Of a DNA stretch of 64,000 nt, positions 23,000 through 32,159 are shown piece by piece. A model generated the notes under the pieces. That model was not told the origin of the DNA and ran no database searches. It saw only the letters and a list, made by a program, of their open reading frames with translations. How positions within the stretch are numbered: position 1 is the stretch's first letter; each line of letters begins with the position of its first letter. Source of the stretch: [Clostridium] citroniae WAL-17108 (lineage in GTDB: Bacteria > Bacillota > Clostridia > Lachnospirales > Lachnospiraceae); NCBI RefSeq assembly GCF_000233455.1, contig NZ_JH376420.1, positions 1,789,777 through 1,853,776 on the forward strand. Reading direction: 5' to 3'. A program made the position numbers and the translations under genes.

Positions 23000-24495
23000 A
23001 TGTCAGGGTTCACCTCCATAAAGCGTGCCCGCTTAAACGTTTCCTTAAGTCCAAAGGGCACGGTACAGTCAAAGATTGTTTTGCATGCAATTCCTTTGCC
23101 CCGTATGCTAACGCTGTATTCCGGGGAATTGGATGGATCCAGGGGATGGCATCGCACTCCCGGAATGGTTATGATATCCGTATCTCCCTGGAACCTCGTA
23201 TTCATGGCCCACAGCACATCACTCATATCAAAACAGTCCACATCCTCATCCACCAGGAATACATGCTTAAGCTCGCTGAAGGCGGAAAAGGCCAGCAGGG
23301 CAGCCTGGCGCTGGCGCCCCTCATCGCTCTCCGTCTTTTTCTCAAACTGCAGCACCGCCATATATTTTCCTCCACCGGCCGATGGGCAGTATACATTTTG
23401 CAGCCTGCCCGGCATGGCCTTTTCCACCATTCCGTAAATGCTGGCCTCGGTGGGGATGCCCGCCATGGAGACATGCTCCTCGCTGGGGCCAATACAGGTC
23501 TGCATCACGGGATGGAGCCTGTGGGTCACTGCCTTTACCTTAATAATCCAGCACTGGCTGCTGGCAGGCCCTGTGTATCCGGGGAATTCAGGCATGGCAT
23601 ACCCGGTATGGCTGTTCTGGTCCTCCTGTACCCTTACGCCTGGACACACTTCCCCCTCAATGACATACTCCGCATTTGCAATGGCGCGCTGGTCCACGGT
23701 CAGACAGCGGCACAGTTTTACCGGCTCTCCCCTGAGTGCTCCGGCAATGGAAAGCTCATCATAGCCCAGGGGCGTGGTGGGCGGCTCAAAGCAGGAACCG
23801 ATCTCAATGGCCGGATCCACCCCGATGCTCACCGATATGGGCAGGCTGCGGCCCAATTCCTCCGCTCTCTCCGCCATTGCCCCTATGTGGCGGGCACCCG
23901 GGGTGAAAAAGATGGACAGCTCATCCTTTCCCTGGATGCACAGCCTGTGGATGGTCACATCACTGACACCTGTGTCCGGATGGCTGGCATAGCACATTCC
24001 CAAAGTGATATAAGGTCCCGCGTCATCCGGTGTGTTAGTGGGCGCAGGCACCAGCTTTGCAAGGTCAAACCCTGGTTCATCAGACCGGTGCACCACCTCC
24101 TGGCAGGGAGCGTCCCCTTCTATCAGCACGGGCTGTATGGGGTTGGATGCACATTCCCAAAGCCGTTTCCCCAGATTCTGGGGCTCACAGTCAAGAAGCG
24201 CGGCCACCCGTGTCCTGGAAGCCAGGACACCAATGGCAACTCTTGCATCCGGATGTCCCTTGATCTTATGAAACACCATGGCCGGTCCCTCTTTGGTGGG
24301 GCGCATCACCGTACCGCCTGCCCCAATATGGCGGTATACGCCGGAAAGCTCCGCCCTTGGATCCACCTCCACATCTGTCTCGGCATACTGTCCCGGGATT
24401 GTTTTTAGCAGCTCCAGGGCCGAACGCAGATCCTTTACAGGATGCTTTCCATTTTTTGTGTCCGCCTTTTTCTTTTCCATCTTTGTCATCTCCAC
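22984..24495 (-). CDS. ubiD: UbiD-family prenyl-FMN-dependent decarboxylase
   Basis: A 503 aa reversible (de)carboxylase of aromatic or unsaturated acids. The central region carries IHRLCIQGKDELSIFFTPGARHIG, and EYVIEGEVCPGVRVQEDQN with EFPGYTG, which contain the Arg and Glu residues of the conserved R-E-E site. The gene set UbiD-UbiX-LpdD with a divergent LysR matches gallate/protocatechuate or hydroxybenzoate decarboxylase loci, so a phenolic acid is the likely substrate (inference). A GTG at 24495 is chosen as start because it lies nine bases after AAGGAGG; ATG at 24489 and 24528 are alternatives. Confidence 0.9.
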   Translation of the reverse strand: MEMTKMEKKKADTKNGKHPVKDLRSALELLKTIPGQYAETDVEVDPRAELSGVYRHIGAGGTVMRPTKEGPAMVFHKIKGHPDARVAIGVLASRTRVAALLDCEPQNLGKRLWECASNPIQPVLIEGDAPCQEVVHRSDEPGFDLAKLVPAPTNTPDDAGPYITLGMCYASHPDTGVSDVTIHRLCIQGKDELSIFFTPGARHIGAMAERAEELGRSLPISVSIGVDPAIEIGSCFEPPTTPLGYDELSIAGALRGEPVKLCRCLTVDQRAIANAEYVIEGEVCPGVRVQEDQNSHTGYAMPEFPGYTGPASSQCWIIKVKAVTHRLHPVMQTCIGPSEEHVSMAGIPTEASIYGMVEKAMPGRLQNVYCPSAGGGKYMAVLQFEKKTESDEGRQRQAALLAFSAFSELKHVFLVDEDVDCFDMSDVLWAMNTRFQGDTDIITIPGVRCHPLDPSNSPEYSVSIRGKGIACKTIFDCTVPFGLKETFKRARFMEVNPDIWLKN

Positions 24496-24537
24496 CGCTT
24501 TATTCCTCCTTGATCCGATCAATGTCATTATTCCTAC

Positions 24538-24564
24538 CCATAGTTTATATTTTTTTACCTATGG
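24538..24564. promoter_or_regulatory. candidate LysR operator between ubiD and the LysR gene
   Basis: CCATAG and CTATGG form an inverted repeat with a 15-base AT-rich spacer, midway between the divergent starts. The layout fits a LysR recognition site. A TATAAT for the plus-strand gene lies just downstream at 24582. Confidence 0.4.
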
Positions 24565-24632
24565 AATCAATTCAAGTTGTGGTATAATTGTTTCCAGATT
24601 GGAATGATTATCAGACTGGCCGGAGGTGTATT

Positions 24633-25513
24633 ATGACATTTGAACAGCTGCAGTGTTTTATTGCCTCAGTGGAGGAGCATACATTTCTGGATGCAGCGGA
24701 ATCCCTGCATATATCTCAGTCCTCCCTTTCCAAACAGATCATGAAACTGGAGCAGGAACTGGAAGTTGAGCTGTGGGACAGAAAAAAAAGGAAGCAGTTC
24801 TTACAAAAGCCGGGCTGCTCTTCTATCAGGACGCCCGGATCCTGATCAAGCAATATACGGACGCGAAAAACAAGCTTAACAGGTATCGGAGCCAGGCGCA
24901 ATATACCCTGTCCATCGGTACGCTTCCCATTTTATCCCAATATCAGCTCACACCTGTGTTCACTCATTTCCGTGAAACCCACCCCCGGCTGCACCTGTCC
25001 CTTCACGAGGTGGAGGAGGAGGATCTGATGGAAGGGTTTGACCGGGGCGCTTACGATTTAGTCATTGCAAGGTGCGCCATGCTGGACAGGGTGCACCATG
25101 TGTGGCAGCTCATCGGGGATGATGAACTGGATGCCGTGCTTCCCCGCAGCCATCCTCTGTCCTCCCGGTCCTCTGTCCGTCTGGAGGAGCTGCGGAATGA
25201 GGATTTTATCTTCATGAATCCTTATACATCCATTCACCAGCTGTGTTCCAGGCTGTGCTCCCAAGCTGGGTTTACTCCCAACATCCTGCGCACAGCCAGG
25301 GTGGAATCCATTCTCAGCGCGGTCCAGATCGGCGAGGGCATCAGCCTGCTGGCCGGAAACAGCGTCCGTATCTTCAAACCGGAGGAGATAGCCGTGGTGC
25401 CATTGGAACCAGGGATCCCCATTCCCGTGGTATTGGGCCGGATGAAGGGAAGGCATGTTACAAAAGCCATGGGGCAGTTCTGGGATTATTGCGGCCGGGA
25501 GCTGGGACGGTGA
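24633..25513 (+). pseudogene. LysR family regulator, frameshifted at an A8 tract
   Basis: The first frame starts at ATG 24633 after CCGGAGG and encodes a normal LysR helix-turn-helix up to VELWDRKK near residue 52. It then runs out of family likeness and stops near 24845. The second frame resumes perfect LysR sequence from KKKEAVLTKAGLLFYQDARI to the end at 25513. Joining them needs one extra base in A8 (24782-24789), since A9 would give DRKKKEAVLTKAG, or a -1 slip. It may be a pseudogene, a slippage-controlled gene or a sequencing error. Its place opposite ubiD suggests it was the decarboxylase regulator. Confidence 0.85.
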
Positions 25514-25559
25514 CAGGGCGGGCAGCGTAATTGCAAAGGCGTTTCCATTACAAATTATA

Positions 25560-26519
25560 TCATTGCAGCGGACACCAACCCATCACAAATTCTTTCACTT
25601 GAACGTATATTCCCAGTGTATCCAATCCATACAGCCGCAGCAGGTCGCAGGCAGGTCCTGATTGCCCGTATACATCATTGATTCCAATCCGCTTCACAGG
25701 AACAGGATAGTGTTCTGAAAGGAATTCCGTCACTGCACCGCCCAATCCCCCTATGACGGAATGTTCCTCCAACACGGCTATTTTCCCTGTTCTTTTCGCA
25801 GCCTTGAGAATCATTTCCTGGTCCAGTGGTTTGATGGTGTGCATATTGATTACCCCTGCATGAATCCCACTTTCAGCCAGAAGAGGCACCGCCTCCAATG
25901 CCTTGGCCACCATCAAGCCGGTTGCGATCAGTGTAATGTCATCCCCCTGGGAGAACTCAATTCCCTTGCCTATTTCAAACTGATAGCCCGGTCTGTCATT
26001 GATGACAGGCACTGCCAGACGGCCGAAGCGAAGGTATACCGGTCCTTCATAAGATGCAGCGGCCCGGACTGCCTCCCTAGCCTCCACTGCGTCCGATGGA
26101 TTTAACACAACCATGCCCGGGATCATGCGCATTAAAGCCATATCTTCATTGCATTGGTGGGTGGCTCCGTCCTCCCCCACGGAAATCCCTGCGTGGGTTG
26201 CCCCTATTTTTACATTCAAATGCGGATAACCTATGGAATTCCTCACCTGTTCAAACGCCCTGCCGGCCGCAAACATAGCAAAACTGCTGACAAAAGGGAT
26301 CATACCTGTTGATGCAAGTCCTGCTGCAATCCCCATCATATTGGCTTCCGCTATGCCGCAGTCAATATGGCGGCCCGGAAACGCTTCCTTAAAATAAGCG
26401 GTTCTGGTTGCACCGGCCAGATCTGCATCCAAAACCACGATCCTGTCGTTTTCCCTTCCTAATTCCACCAGGGTATTTCCATAACTTTCCCTGGTCGCGA
26501 TCTGCTTTACATCCTGCAT
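25560..26519 (-). CDS. transketolase, C-terminal subunit
   Basis: A 319 aa protein carrying the pyrimidine-binding and C-terminal domains of transketolase. Visible features are DADLAGATRT, the FPGRHIDCGIAEANMMGIAAGLA region with the catalytic Glu of the thiamine diphosphate site, and the HQ-containing GATHQCNEDMALMR segment. It pairs with the N-terminal subunit encoded just upstream; the genes overlap by 13 bases, so translation is coupled. GGAGG precedes the ATG. It is the last gene of the ribulokinase-GH32 operon and is convergent with the LysR pseudogene. Confidence 0.93.
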   Translation of the reverse strand: MQDVKQIATRESYGNTLVELGRENDRIVVLDADLAGATRTAYFKEAFPGRHIDCGIAEANMMGIAAGLASTGMIPFVSSFAMFAAGRAFEQVRNSIGYPHLNVKIGATHAGISVGEDGATHQCNEDMALMRMIPGMVVLNPSDAVEAREAVRAAASYEGPVYLRFGRLAVPVINDRPGYQFEIGKGIEFSQGDDITLIATGLMVAKALEAVPLLAESGIHAGVINMHTIKPLDQEMILKAAKRTGKIAVLEEHSVIGGLGGAVTEFLSEHYPVPVKRIGINDVYGQSGPACDLLRLYGLDTLGIYVQVKEFVMGWCPLQ

Positions 26520-27343
26520 AATTTCGCCTCCGCCTGTACAAGTTCCTGCATTGCCAGCTGATACTCCTCATAACCGGGCGCTTTCCCATGCCACTCTGCC
26601 CGGCGCTCCATAAAGTTAATCCCTTTTCCCTTTACTGTCTTCATGATAATTGCCGTGGGTTTTCCTTTTATTTGCCTTGCTTGATGAAATGCATTCCGCA
26701 TCTGAGAGAAATCATGACCGTCAATACAAACCGTATGAAATCCGAAAGCCTGAAACTTATCATTAATCGGATAGGGACTACAAACATCCTCCACTCTTCC
26801 GTCAATCTGAAGTCCATTGTTATCCACAATTACAACCAGATTATCCAGTTTTCTGGAAGCTGCGAACATAGCCGCCTCCCATACCTGTCCCTCTTGCAAT
26901 TCACCGTCCCCCACCAGTACGTACGTGCGGTAATCCTTGTTGCGTAATTTGGCGGACAGTGCCATCCCAACCGCTGCGGATATTCCCTGTCCCAGCGAAC
27001 CTGTAGACATATCAATTCCCGGGGTATGTTTCATATCCGGATGTCCCTGCAGGTATGAGCCGGTATGGCGGAGGGTCAGCAGATCCTTCTTAGGAAAAAA
27101 TCCCCGAGATGCCAGTACGGAATAAAGCCCCGGGGCCGTGTGCCCCTTTGACAGCACAAACCGGTCGCGCTGATCCGCATCCTCCGTATCCGGGGATACA
27201 TTCATTTCCTCATAATAAAGGTATGTAAATACATCTGCGGCAGACAACGACCCTCCCGGATGCCCTGTACGAGCTGCATAAATTGCTTCCATCAGTCCCC
27301 TGCGCACTTCCACCGCTTTTTTCTTAAGTTCCAGGTCTCTCAT
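26507..27343 (-). CDS. transketolase, N-terminal subunit
   Basis: A 278 aa thiamine-diphosphate-binding half of a split transketolase. It shows ARTGHPGGSLSAADV, the LSKGHTAPGLYSVLA loop and the cofactor motif GDGELQEGQVWEAAMFA ending in NN (VDNNGLQ). Together with the C-terminal subunit it should move two-carbon units between sugar phosphates. The ATG at 27343 follows TTGGAGG; the longer in-frame start at 27388 would sit inside a hairpin. Its position after a FGGY kinase and GH32 enzyme suggests a dedicated catabolic role rather than the housekeeping pentose pathway. Confidence 0.93.
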   Translation of the reverse strand: MRDLELKKKAVEVRRGLMEAIYAARTGHPGGSLSAADVFTYLYYEEMNVSPDTEDADQRDRFVLSKGHTAPGLYSVLASRGFFPKKDLLTLRHTGSYLQGHPDMKHTPGIDMSTGSLGQGISAAVGMALSAKLRNKDYRTYVLVGDGELQEGQVWEAAMFAASRKLDNLVVIVDNNGLQIDGRVEDVCSPYPINDKFQAFGFHTVCIDGHDFSQMRNAFHQARQIKGKPTAIIMKTVKGKGINFMERRAEWHGKAPGYEEYQLAMQELVQAEAKLCRM

Positions 27344-27360
27344 GTTTTTACCTCCAATCA

Positions 27361-27399
27361 TAAATGGCTGAATGACATTCTCTATCATTCAGCCATTTA
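27361..27399 (-). repeat. perfect intercistronic hairpin before the transketolase genes
   Basis: TAAATGGCTGAATGA pairs with TCATTCAGCCATTTA, a perfect 15-bp stem with a 9-base loop. No T run follows on the minus strand; the next bases are TGATTGGAGG, the ribosome site of the transketolase gene. It may stabilise or process the mRNA or reduce read-through between GH32 and the transketolase genes. Confidence 0.7.
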
Positions 27400-27422
27400 C
27401 CTTATGTTGACAAGATTTATGG

Positions 27423-28910
27423 TCAACAAAATGATTTCATAGAAAACAGATCAGCACACTCCAAATCATATGCATCGGCCTCAACAGATACTTCGCCCTC
27501 TTCTGCCAAAATCTGTACCTTGCCATCAACTAATGGCTCAGGCAGGACCACGGTCAAGCACGAACCTTGATCCAGGAATATCTCAATTACTGTTCTGTCC
27601 AAGAAAATGGTCAGTTCACGCTCTAGCGCCGGCTCCAGCAGAGCCTGTTTTCCCCCTACGCTGATACGGTTTTTTTCAATTTTGATCTCTGCTTTTATGG
27701 AAGGGAACGTGATCCTACTCACACCATCCTGCCTGATAAGAATATGAAGTTCGGATGTTCCATTTTTCATATCCAGCAATTCCCGGCTATTGCCTGGCAT
27801 GATGCATCCCTTAAATCCGGTGTGTCCTCCTCTTAGCTGTTTTAATTCTTCCACTGGTCTCTGCACCAGTACCCCTTTTTCGGAAACCGTAAGCTGTCTG
27901 GGCAATGAAACGCATCCATTCCATCCCTTTGTATTGCAAAAGCCCTCCACTGCTCCCCACATGATCTTGCGCCCTTCGTGGTCCTCCAACACATTGGTGG
28001 CATAGAAATTAGTGCTCCAATCCACAATTCCATGTGACTCCACAGTAAAATGGGCATTATCAAAATCCATTTCCCCGGTATAGTACCGAACGATCCCATG
28101 GGGTGATACCAAGATAACCCATTTTCCATTGACTCTTACAAGATTGGGGCATTCACAGCTGGGAATCTTGTTGTCATCCAGGCTGAAAATAACACCTTTA
28201 TACAGCCATCTTGTATATTCCGGATTCTGAGCCTCATATAACGCGATCACCGCATCATTTTTTTGCTTTCCGATTCGTTTGGCTCCTAATATCAGATATC
28301 CATTCCCATTATGCTTTACCACGAAGGGATCTCTCCATTCAGTGAGTATCTCATCCCCATGAAGGCTATAATCCAGCACCGGATTCTCCTTGGCGGGACT
28401 CCATGTAAGCAGATCCTCATCCCCAAACCACAGCCACTGGTCCGCCGTGTCTTCAGGCCGTTTTTCAGGGCCCACGCTTGTATAGATTGCTACAGGGGTT
28501 CCATTTTCATTTAGGGCAGTTGTTCCAAACCAGATAAAATGCTCTCCTTTTTCTATCACGGGGTAAAGGGCAATAGGAAGATGCTCCCAATGTATCAGAT
28601 CCCTGCTTCTGGCATGGCCCCATACCGTAATACCCCCGGTCCAGTCCTCGTGTTCCGGGTCCCAGACACGGTGGGCGGTTTTGTATACCATTCCCGCACG
28701 GTGCTCCGATGTGTTGGGGTTCAGGCTGTACATCATGTGATAATACCCCTTATGATAAATGATTCCATTAGGATCATCCATCCACTGGGAAGGGGAATGG
28801 AAATGGTACATAGGCCTTACCGGATCCTGATTCGCAGTCTCAGATGCATTTATGATATCCTCCACACCTCTTGCCAGTAATTGTTCCAATTGTTCTTTTG
28901 TCTCAAGCAT
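27423..28910 (-). CDS. glycoside hydrolase family 32 protein with variant WMDDPNG motif
   Basis: A 495 aa GH32 protein: five-bladed propeller followed by a C-terminal beta-sandwich. The nucleophile motif reads WMDDPNG at residues 43-49, with Asp46 as nucleophile; most family members have Asn at position 45. The WRDPF motif and the acid-base Glu in CECPN are present. There is no signal peptide, so it acts in the cytoplasm on imported sugar. The N-terminal 30 residues are an extra helical segment. It lies between the ABC permease and split transketolase genes. Fructosides would be the default substrate, but the neighbours suggest a different ketose unit (inference). Confidence 0.88.
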   Translation of the reverse strand: MLETKEQLEQLLARGVEDIINASETANQDPVRPMYHFHSPSQWMDDPNGIIYHKGYYHMMYSLNPNTSEHRAGMVYKTAHRVWDPEHEDWTGGITVWGHARSRDLIHWEHLPIALYPVIEKGEHFIWFGTTALNENGTPVAIYTSVGPEKRPEDTADQWLWFGDEDLLTWSPAKENPVLDYSLHGDEILTEWRDPFVVKHNGNGYLILGAKRIGKQKNDAVIALYEAQNPEYTRWLYKGVIFSLDDNKIPSCECPNLVRVNGKWVILVSPHGIVRYYTGEMDFDNAHFTVESHGIVDWSTNFYATNVLEDHEGRKIMWGAVEGFCNTKGWNGCVSLPRQLTVSEKGVLVQRPVEELKQLRGGHTGFKGCIMPGNSRELLDMKNGTSELHILIRQDGVSRITFPSIKAEIKIEKNRISVGGKQALLEPALERELTIFLDRTVIEIFLDQGSCLTVVLPEPLVDGKVQILAEEGEVSVEADAYDLECADLFSMKSFC

Positions 28911-28921
28911 ACTGTCTCCTC

Positions 28922-29755
28922 CTACCCTTTAATTCCGGACATAGCGATCCCCTCTACAAACAAGTCCTGCATACACAGGAACAGTATCAGCGCCGGAAGC
29001 AGGCTCAGCGTACAGGTCGCCATGAGCACGGGCCAGTTTGTGGAGTAAGTTCCCTGCATCAGGTATATTCCCAGCGTCAGTGTGTTCTTTTTACTGTCAC
29101 TGAGGTAAATCAATGGTTTTAAAAAATCATTCCATGTGGCAATAAAGATAAAAATGGAAAGTGTGGCAACAGACGGCTTGGAAAGCGGAAGATATATTCT
29201 TGTAAAAATCCCCCAGGGAGTGCATCCGTCTATCTTTGCAGATTCCGCTAAATCCGTAGGAAGATCCCCGAAGAACTGTCTCATGAGGAACACTCCAAAG
29301 GGCAGTGTAAGCACAGGCCATATCAGCGACCACAGTGAATTCAAAAGTCCCATATCCTTTAACAGTTCAAATGTAGGGACCAGCATTACATGAAATGGGA
29401 TCATCATTGAGATTAGATAAAACATAAACAGCACGTTTTTACCCTTAAACTTAAGGCAGGCAAATGCATATCCTGCCATGGTACTGGTGACCAGCTCCGT
29501 TGCCAGTACGCCAATGGTGACCAAAACCGTATTTCTGAACATGGGCAGAAAATCAAATCTCTGGAGGACATCTGCATAATTGCTCCATTTTATAAATGAT
29601 CCCATAAACTTGGGCGGGTATATGAACACATCACTTAAATCTTTTAAGGACGTGGATACCATCCACAAAAAGGGAAGAAGCATCAGGGACGCCCCGGACA
29701 GAAGAATGATAAGTGAAAAAGTTTTGATCAGCCTTTCTTTTGTCTTCTTTTTCAT
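28922..29755 (-). CDS. carbohydrate ABC permease (MalG type)
   Basis: A 277 aa permease with six expected membrane spans. The EAA loop reads ESAKIDGCTPWGIFTRIYLP and the C-terminus is the usual QDLFVEGIAMSGIKG. It pairs with the permease at 29765-30649, ten bases upstream. TTAGGAGG precedes the ATG. The operon has no ATPase gene, so a shared MsmX-type ATPase is required. Confidence 0.9.
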   Translation of the reverse strand: MKKKTKERLIKTFSLIILLSGASLMLLPFLWMVSTSLKDLSDVFIYPPKFMGSFIKWSNYADVLQRFDFLPMFRNTVLVTIGVLATELVTSTMAGYAFACLKFKGKNVLFMFYLISMMIPFHVMLVPTFELLKDMGLLNSLWSLIWPVLTLPFGVFLMRQFFGDLPTDLAESAKIDGCTPWGIFTRIYLPLSKPSVATLSIFIFIATWNDFLKPLIYLSDSKKNTLTLGIYLMQGTYSTNWPVLMATCTLSLLPALILFLCMQDLFVEGIAMSGIKG

Positions 29756-29764
29756 AATATCCTC

Positions 29765-30649
29765 CTAACTGTCGCTGCGGCCATTGAGCACAAACATAAC
29801 CAGCGTAAGTATGAATATAATGGCAGCCAATACCCATCCAAGGGCGCAGGCATAACCCATATTGTAAAATTTAAAAGCATTCTGATAAATGTAATGTACC
29901 AGCACGGATGAATGTCTGGCCGGTCCTCCTCCGGTCATAATGACTACCTGGTCAAATACCTGGAAGGAGTTGATGATTGTAATGATCGTGACAAATAATG
30001 TGGTTGGCTTCAAAAGGGGCACAGTAATATACCGAAACTTCTGTGATATGGTTATCTTTTCCAGTTCTGCAACCTCGTAGTAATCACCGGGAATATTCTG
30101 CAGCCCTGCCAGGAACAGCATCATATTATATCCCACATTTTTCCAAATACTTGTAAACATAACGGCTGGAAGTGCATAGGACTTATCAGTCAGCCAGTTA
30201 GGTCCCGAAATCCCCAGACATCCCAGAATATAGTTGACCATACCGAAATCCGCATTGAACATCCACTGCCAGATCAGGGAAACAGAGACCGTGGATGCGA
30301 TCACAGGGACAAAGTAGGCAGCCCTGAAAAACCGTATGCCCTTTATCTTCTGGTTAAGGGCAACCGCCAGTATCAGCGGTACTATGATCAGGACAGGAAC
30401 CGTGACCGCCGTGTAGGCAAGGGTATTCTGCAGTACTCTGATAAATTTTGTATCGGAGAACATCTTTATATAATTGGCTGTTCCTATAAAATTTGCCTTG
30501 TGCACAAAATCCCAATCCGTAAAACTCAGATAAAATGATTTAAATAACGGATAGATTGTGAATATTACCAGCCCGATCAGGCTGGGCAGCAGGAATATAC
30601 CTGCCCAAAAGGCGTCATTATACACAACTTTTTTTCGTCCCTTGCTCAT
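29765..30649 (-). CDS. carbohydrate ABC permease (MalF type)
   Basis: A 294 aa permease. The EAA loop, YEVAELEKITISQKFRYITVP, departs from the usual EAAxIDGA consensus, carrying LEKI where IDGA is expected; this may reflect its ATPase partner. The ATG at 30649 follows GGAGGGTGCA and is preferred over the in-frame ATG at 30661. It sits between the binding protein and the second permease. Confidence 0.9.
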   Translation of the reverse strand: MSKGRKKVVYNDAFWAGIFLLPSLIGLVIFTIYPLFKSFYLSFTDWDFVHKANFIGTANYIKMFSDTKFIRVLQNTLAYTAVTVPVLIIVPLILAVALNQKIKGIRFFRAAYFVPVIASTVSVSLIWQWMFNADFGMVNYILGCLGISGPNWLTDKSYALPAVMFTSIWKNVGYNMMLFLAGLQNIPGDYYEVAELEKITISQKFRYITVPLLKPTTLFVTIITIINSFQVFDQVVIMTGGGPARHSSVLVHYIYQNAFKFYNMGYACALGWVLAAIIFILTLVMFVLNGRSDS

Positions 30650-30694
30650 TGCACCCTCCACGTCCTGTCCTGCAGTCCACTGATACCAGATCCT

Positions 30695-32104
30695 TTATTC
30701 CTCCAGCAATGCGTTTACTTCCTCCTGCCACTCGGGAAGAATGGTATTCAGGTCCCCATCATTGTAAAAATAGTCTTCCATGTACACGGTACATGTATCA
30801 TAAATTTCATCTGTATTGCGTAAATGGTCAAATGGCCTTAAGGAAGCTTCTGTCCACAGCCATGTCATATCCAGCCATCCTTCCGGATAAACCTCGGGAT
30901 TGTACCACAGATCCTGGTTTTCTTCTTTGTACAGGGATGCTCTGTTGGGCATCCAAAGTCCTGTTTTATAAACATCGGAGCAAACCTCTACGCTTGTCAG
31001 GTACTGCACAAGTTCAAATGCTTCCTCCGGATGTTTTGTGTCCTTCCAAATGCAGTCCAGGTTCGCTGAACCAATGGGTTTTGTGCCCTCTGCCATCTTG
31101 GGAGGCAGGCCTGCGCCTAAATTAATGCCGGACTGGGACAGCTCCTGAAGAGCGTATGAACCGACAAAGATCGATGCCACCTGCCCTGTCATAAACATCT
31201 GGGTGGGTGAGTGGCTGGTATCCACACCTACTGCAGTTGGATTTGGCGCAACACCGTATTCAGTCCTCAGATCCTTAATCTTAGATAACGTGTCCCGGGT
31301 CGCCTCTGAATCTATTCCCACTGCCTGTGTATAGTCCTCATTAAACCAGGTAGCCCCATTAGAACCAAGCAGTTCCAGGGTTGTGTACAACGAAAACTTT
31401 TCCTCGAAATTACAGGTTCCATACTGTACAGTTTTGCCATTTTCCACCTTGGTAAGCTTCTTCATATTCTCCACAAACTCATCCCAGGTCCACTGGTCTT
31501 CTTTCTTGGTGGGAATATACTCTACTCCGGCTTCATCAAAAAGATCTTTATTATAGAAAATAACCGGCCCTACGATACAGCAGTCCACACCATAGATATG
31601 GCTGTCACCATTTTCATCAACATATTGCATTTTTTCCAGTGATGAGGGCAGATAATCCGTCACATCCACGCCCTTTTCGTCCATCAGCCCAGTCACGTCC
31701 ATGAGCTGGTCACGGTTCACAAAATCTCTCATATATTCCGGATTTACCCAGAATACATCTGGTGCATCCCCTGCATTGATCTGTGTATTAAGCTTTGCAT
31801 GGTGCTCGCTGAAGGAATTGACCGTATATTCAACAGATACATTGGGATGTGATTCCTCGAATCCGTCAATAGCTCTTTGAATGGCCTGACGCTCCAGATC
31901 ACTGGCCTCCCATGTTGCGAACTTCAGCGTTATGTTCCCACCTGTACCTTCTTCCGCCTTCTCTGTCTTGGCCTCTTGGCTGGCCATCTCTGCCGTGGCG
32001 CCAGGCGCTGCTTTGGTGTTGCTTTCTGCTTTTTGTCCGCATCCGGCCAGTAGTGACTGGCACATACAGATACTTAATACTGCGGCAATTAATTTCTTTC
32101 TCAT
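30695..32104 (-). CDS. sugar-binding lipoprotein (family 1)
   Basis: A 469 aa extracellular solute-binding protein. A signal peptide ends in the lipobox SLLAGCGQ, giving a lipid anchor near residue 21. An Ala/Glu/Lys-rich linker (about 25-55) precedes the binding fold, which begins ITLKFATWEASDLERQAIQRAI. The ATG at 32104 follows AAGGAGG. It supplies the MalF/MalG-type permeases downstream in the araB-ROK-GH32-transketolase operon. Confidence 0.9.
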   Translation of the reverse strand: MRKKLIAAVLSICMCQSLLAGCGQKAESNTKAAPGATAEMASQEAKTEKAEEGTGGNITLKFATWEASDLERQAIQRAIDGFEESHPNVSVEYTVNSFSEHHAKLNTQINAGDAPDVFWVNPEYMRDFVNRDQLMDVTGLMDEKGVDVTDYLPSSLEKMQYVDENGDSHIYGVDCCIVGPVIFYNKDLFDEAGVEYIPTKKEDQWTWDEFVENMKKLTKVENGKTVQYGTCNFEEKFSLYTTLELLGSNGATWFNEDYTQAVGIDSEATRDTLSKIKDLRTEYGVAPNPTAVGVDTSHSPTQMFMTGQVASIFVGSYALQELSQSGINLGAGLPPKMAEGTKPIGSANLDCIWKDTKHPEEAFELVQYLTSVEVCSDVYKTGLWMPNRASLYKEENQDLWYNPEVYPEGWLDMTWLWTEASLRPFDHLRNTDEIYDTCTVYMEDYFYNDGDLNTILPEWQEEVNALLEE

Positions 32105-32159
32105 AAATACCTCCTTTAGTACATCACATAGTTTTTGCATTATCTAATCAATCCCGCGC

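Noticed and set aside
24784..24790. AAAAAAG as a classical X-XXY-YYZ programmed frameshift site in the LysR gene
   Set aside because: The heptamer is not in the zero-frame phase needed for that mechanism. Simple slippage on the A run remains possible.
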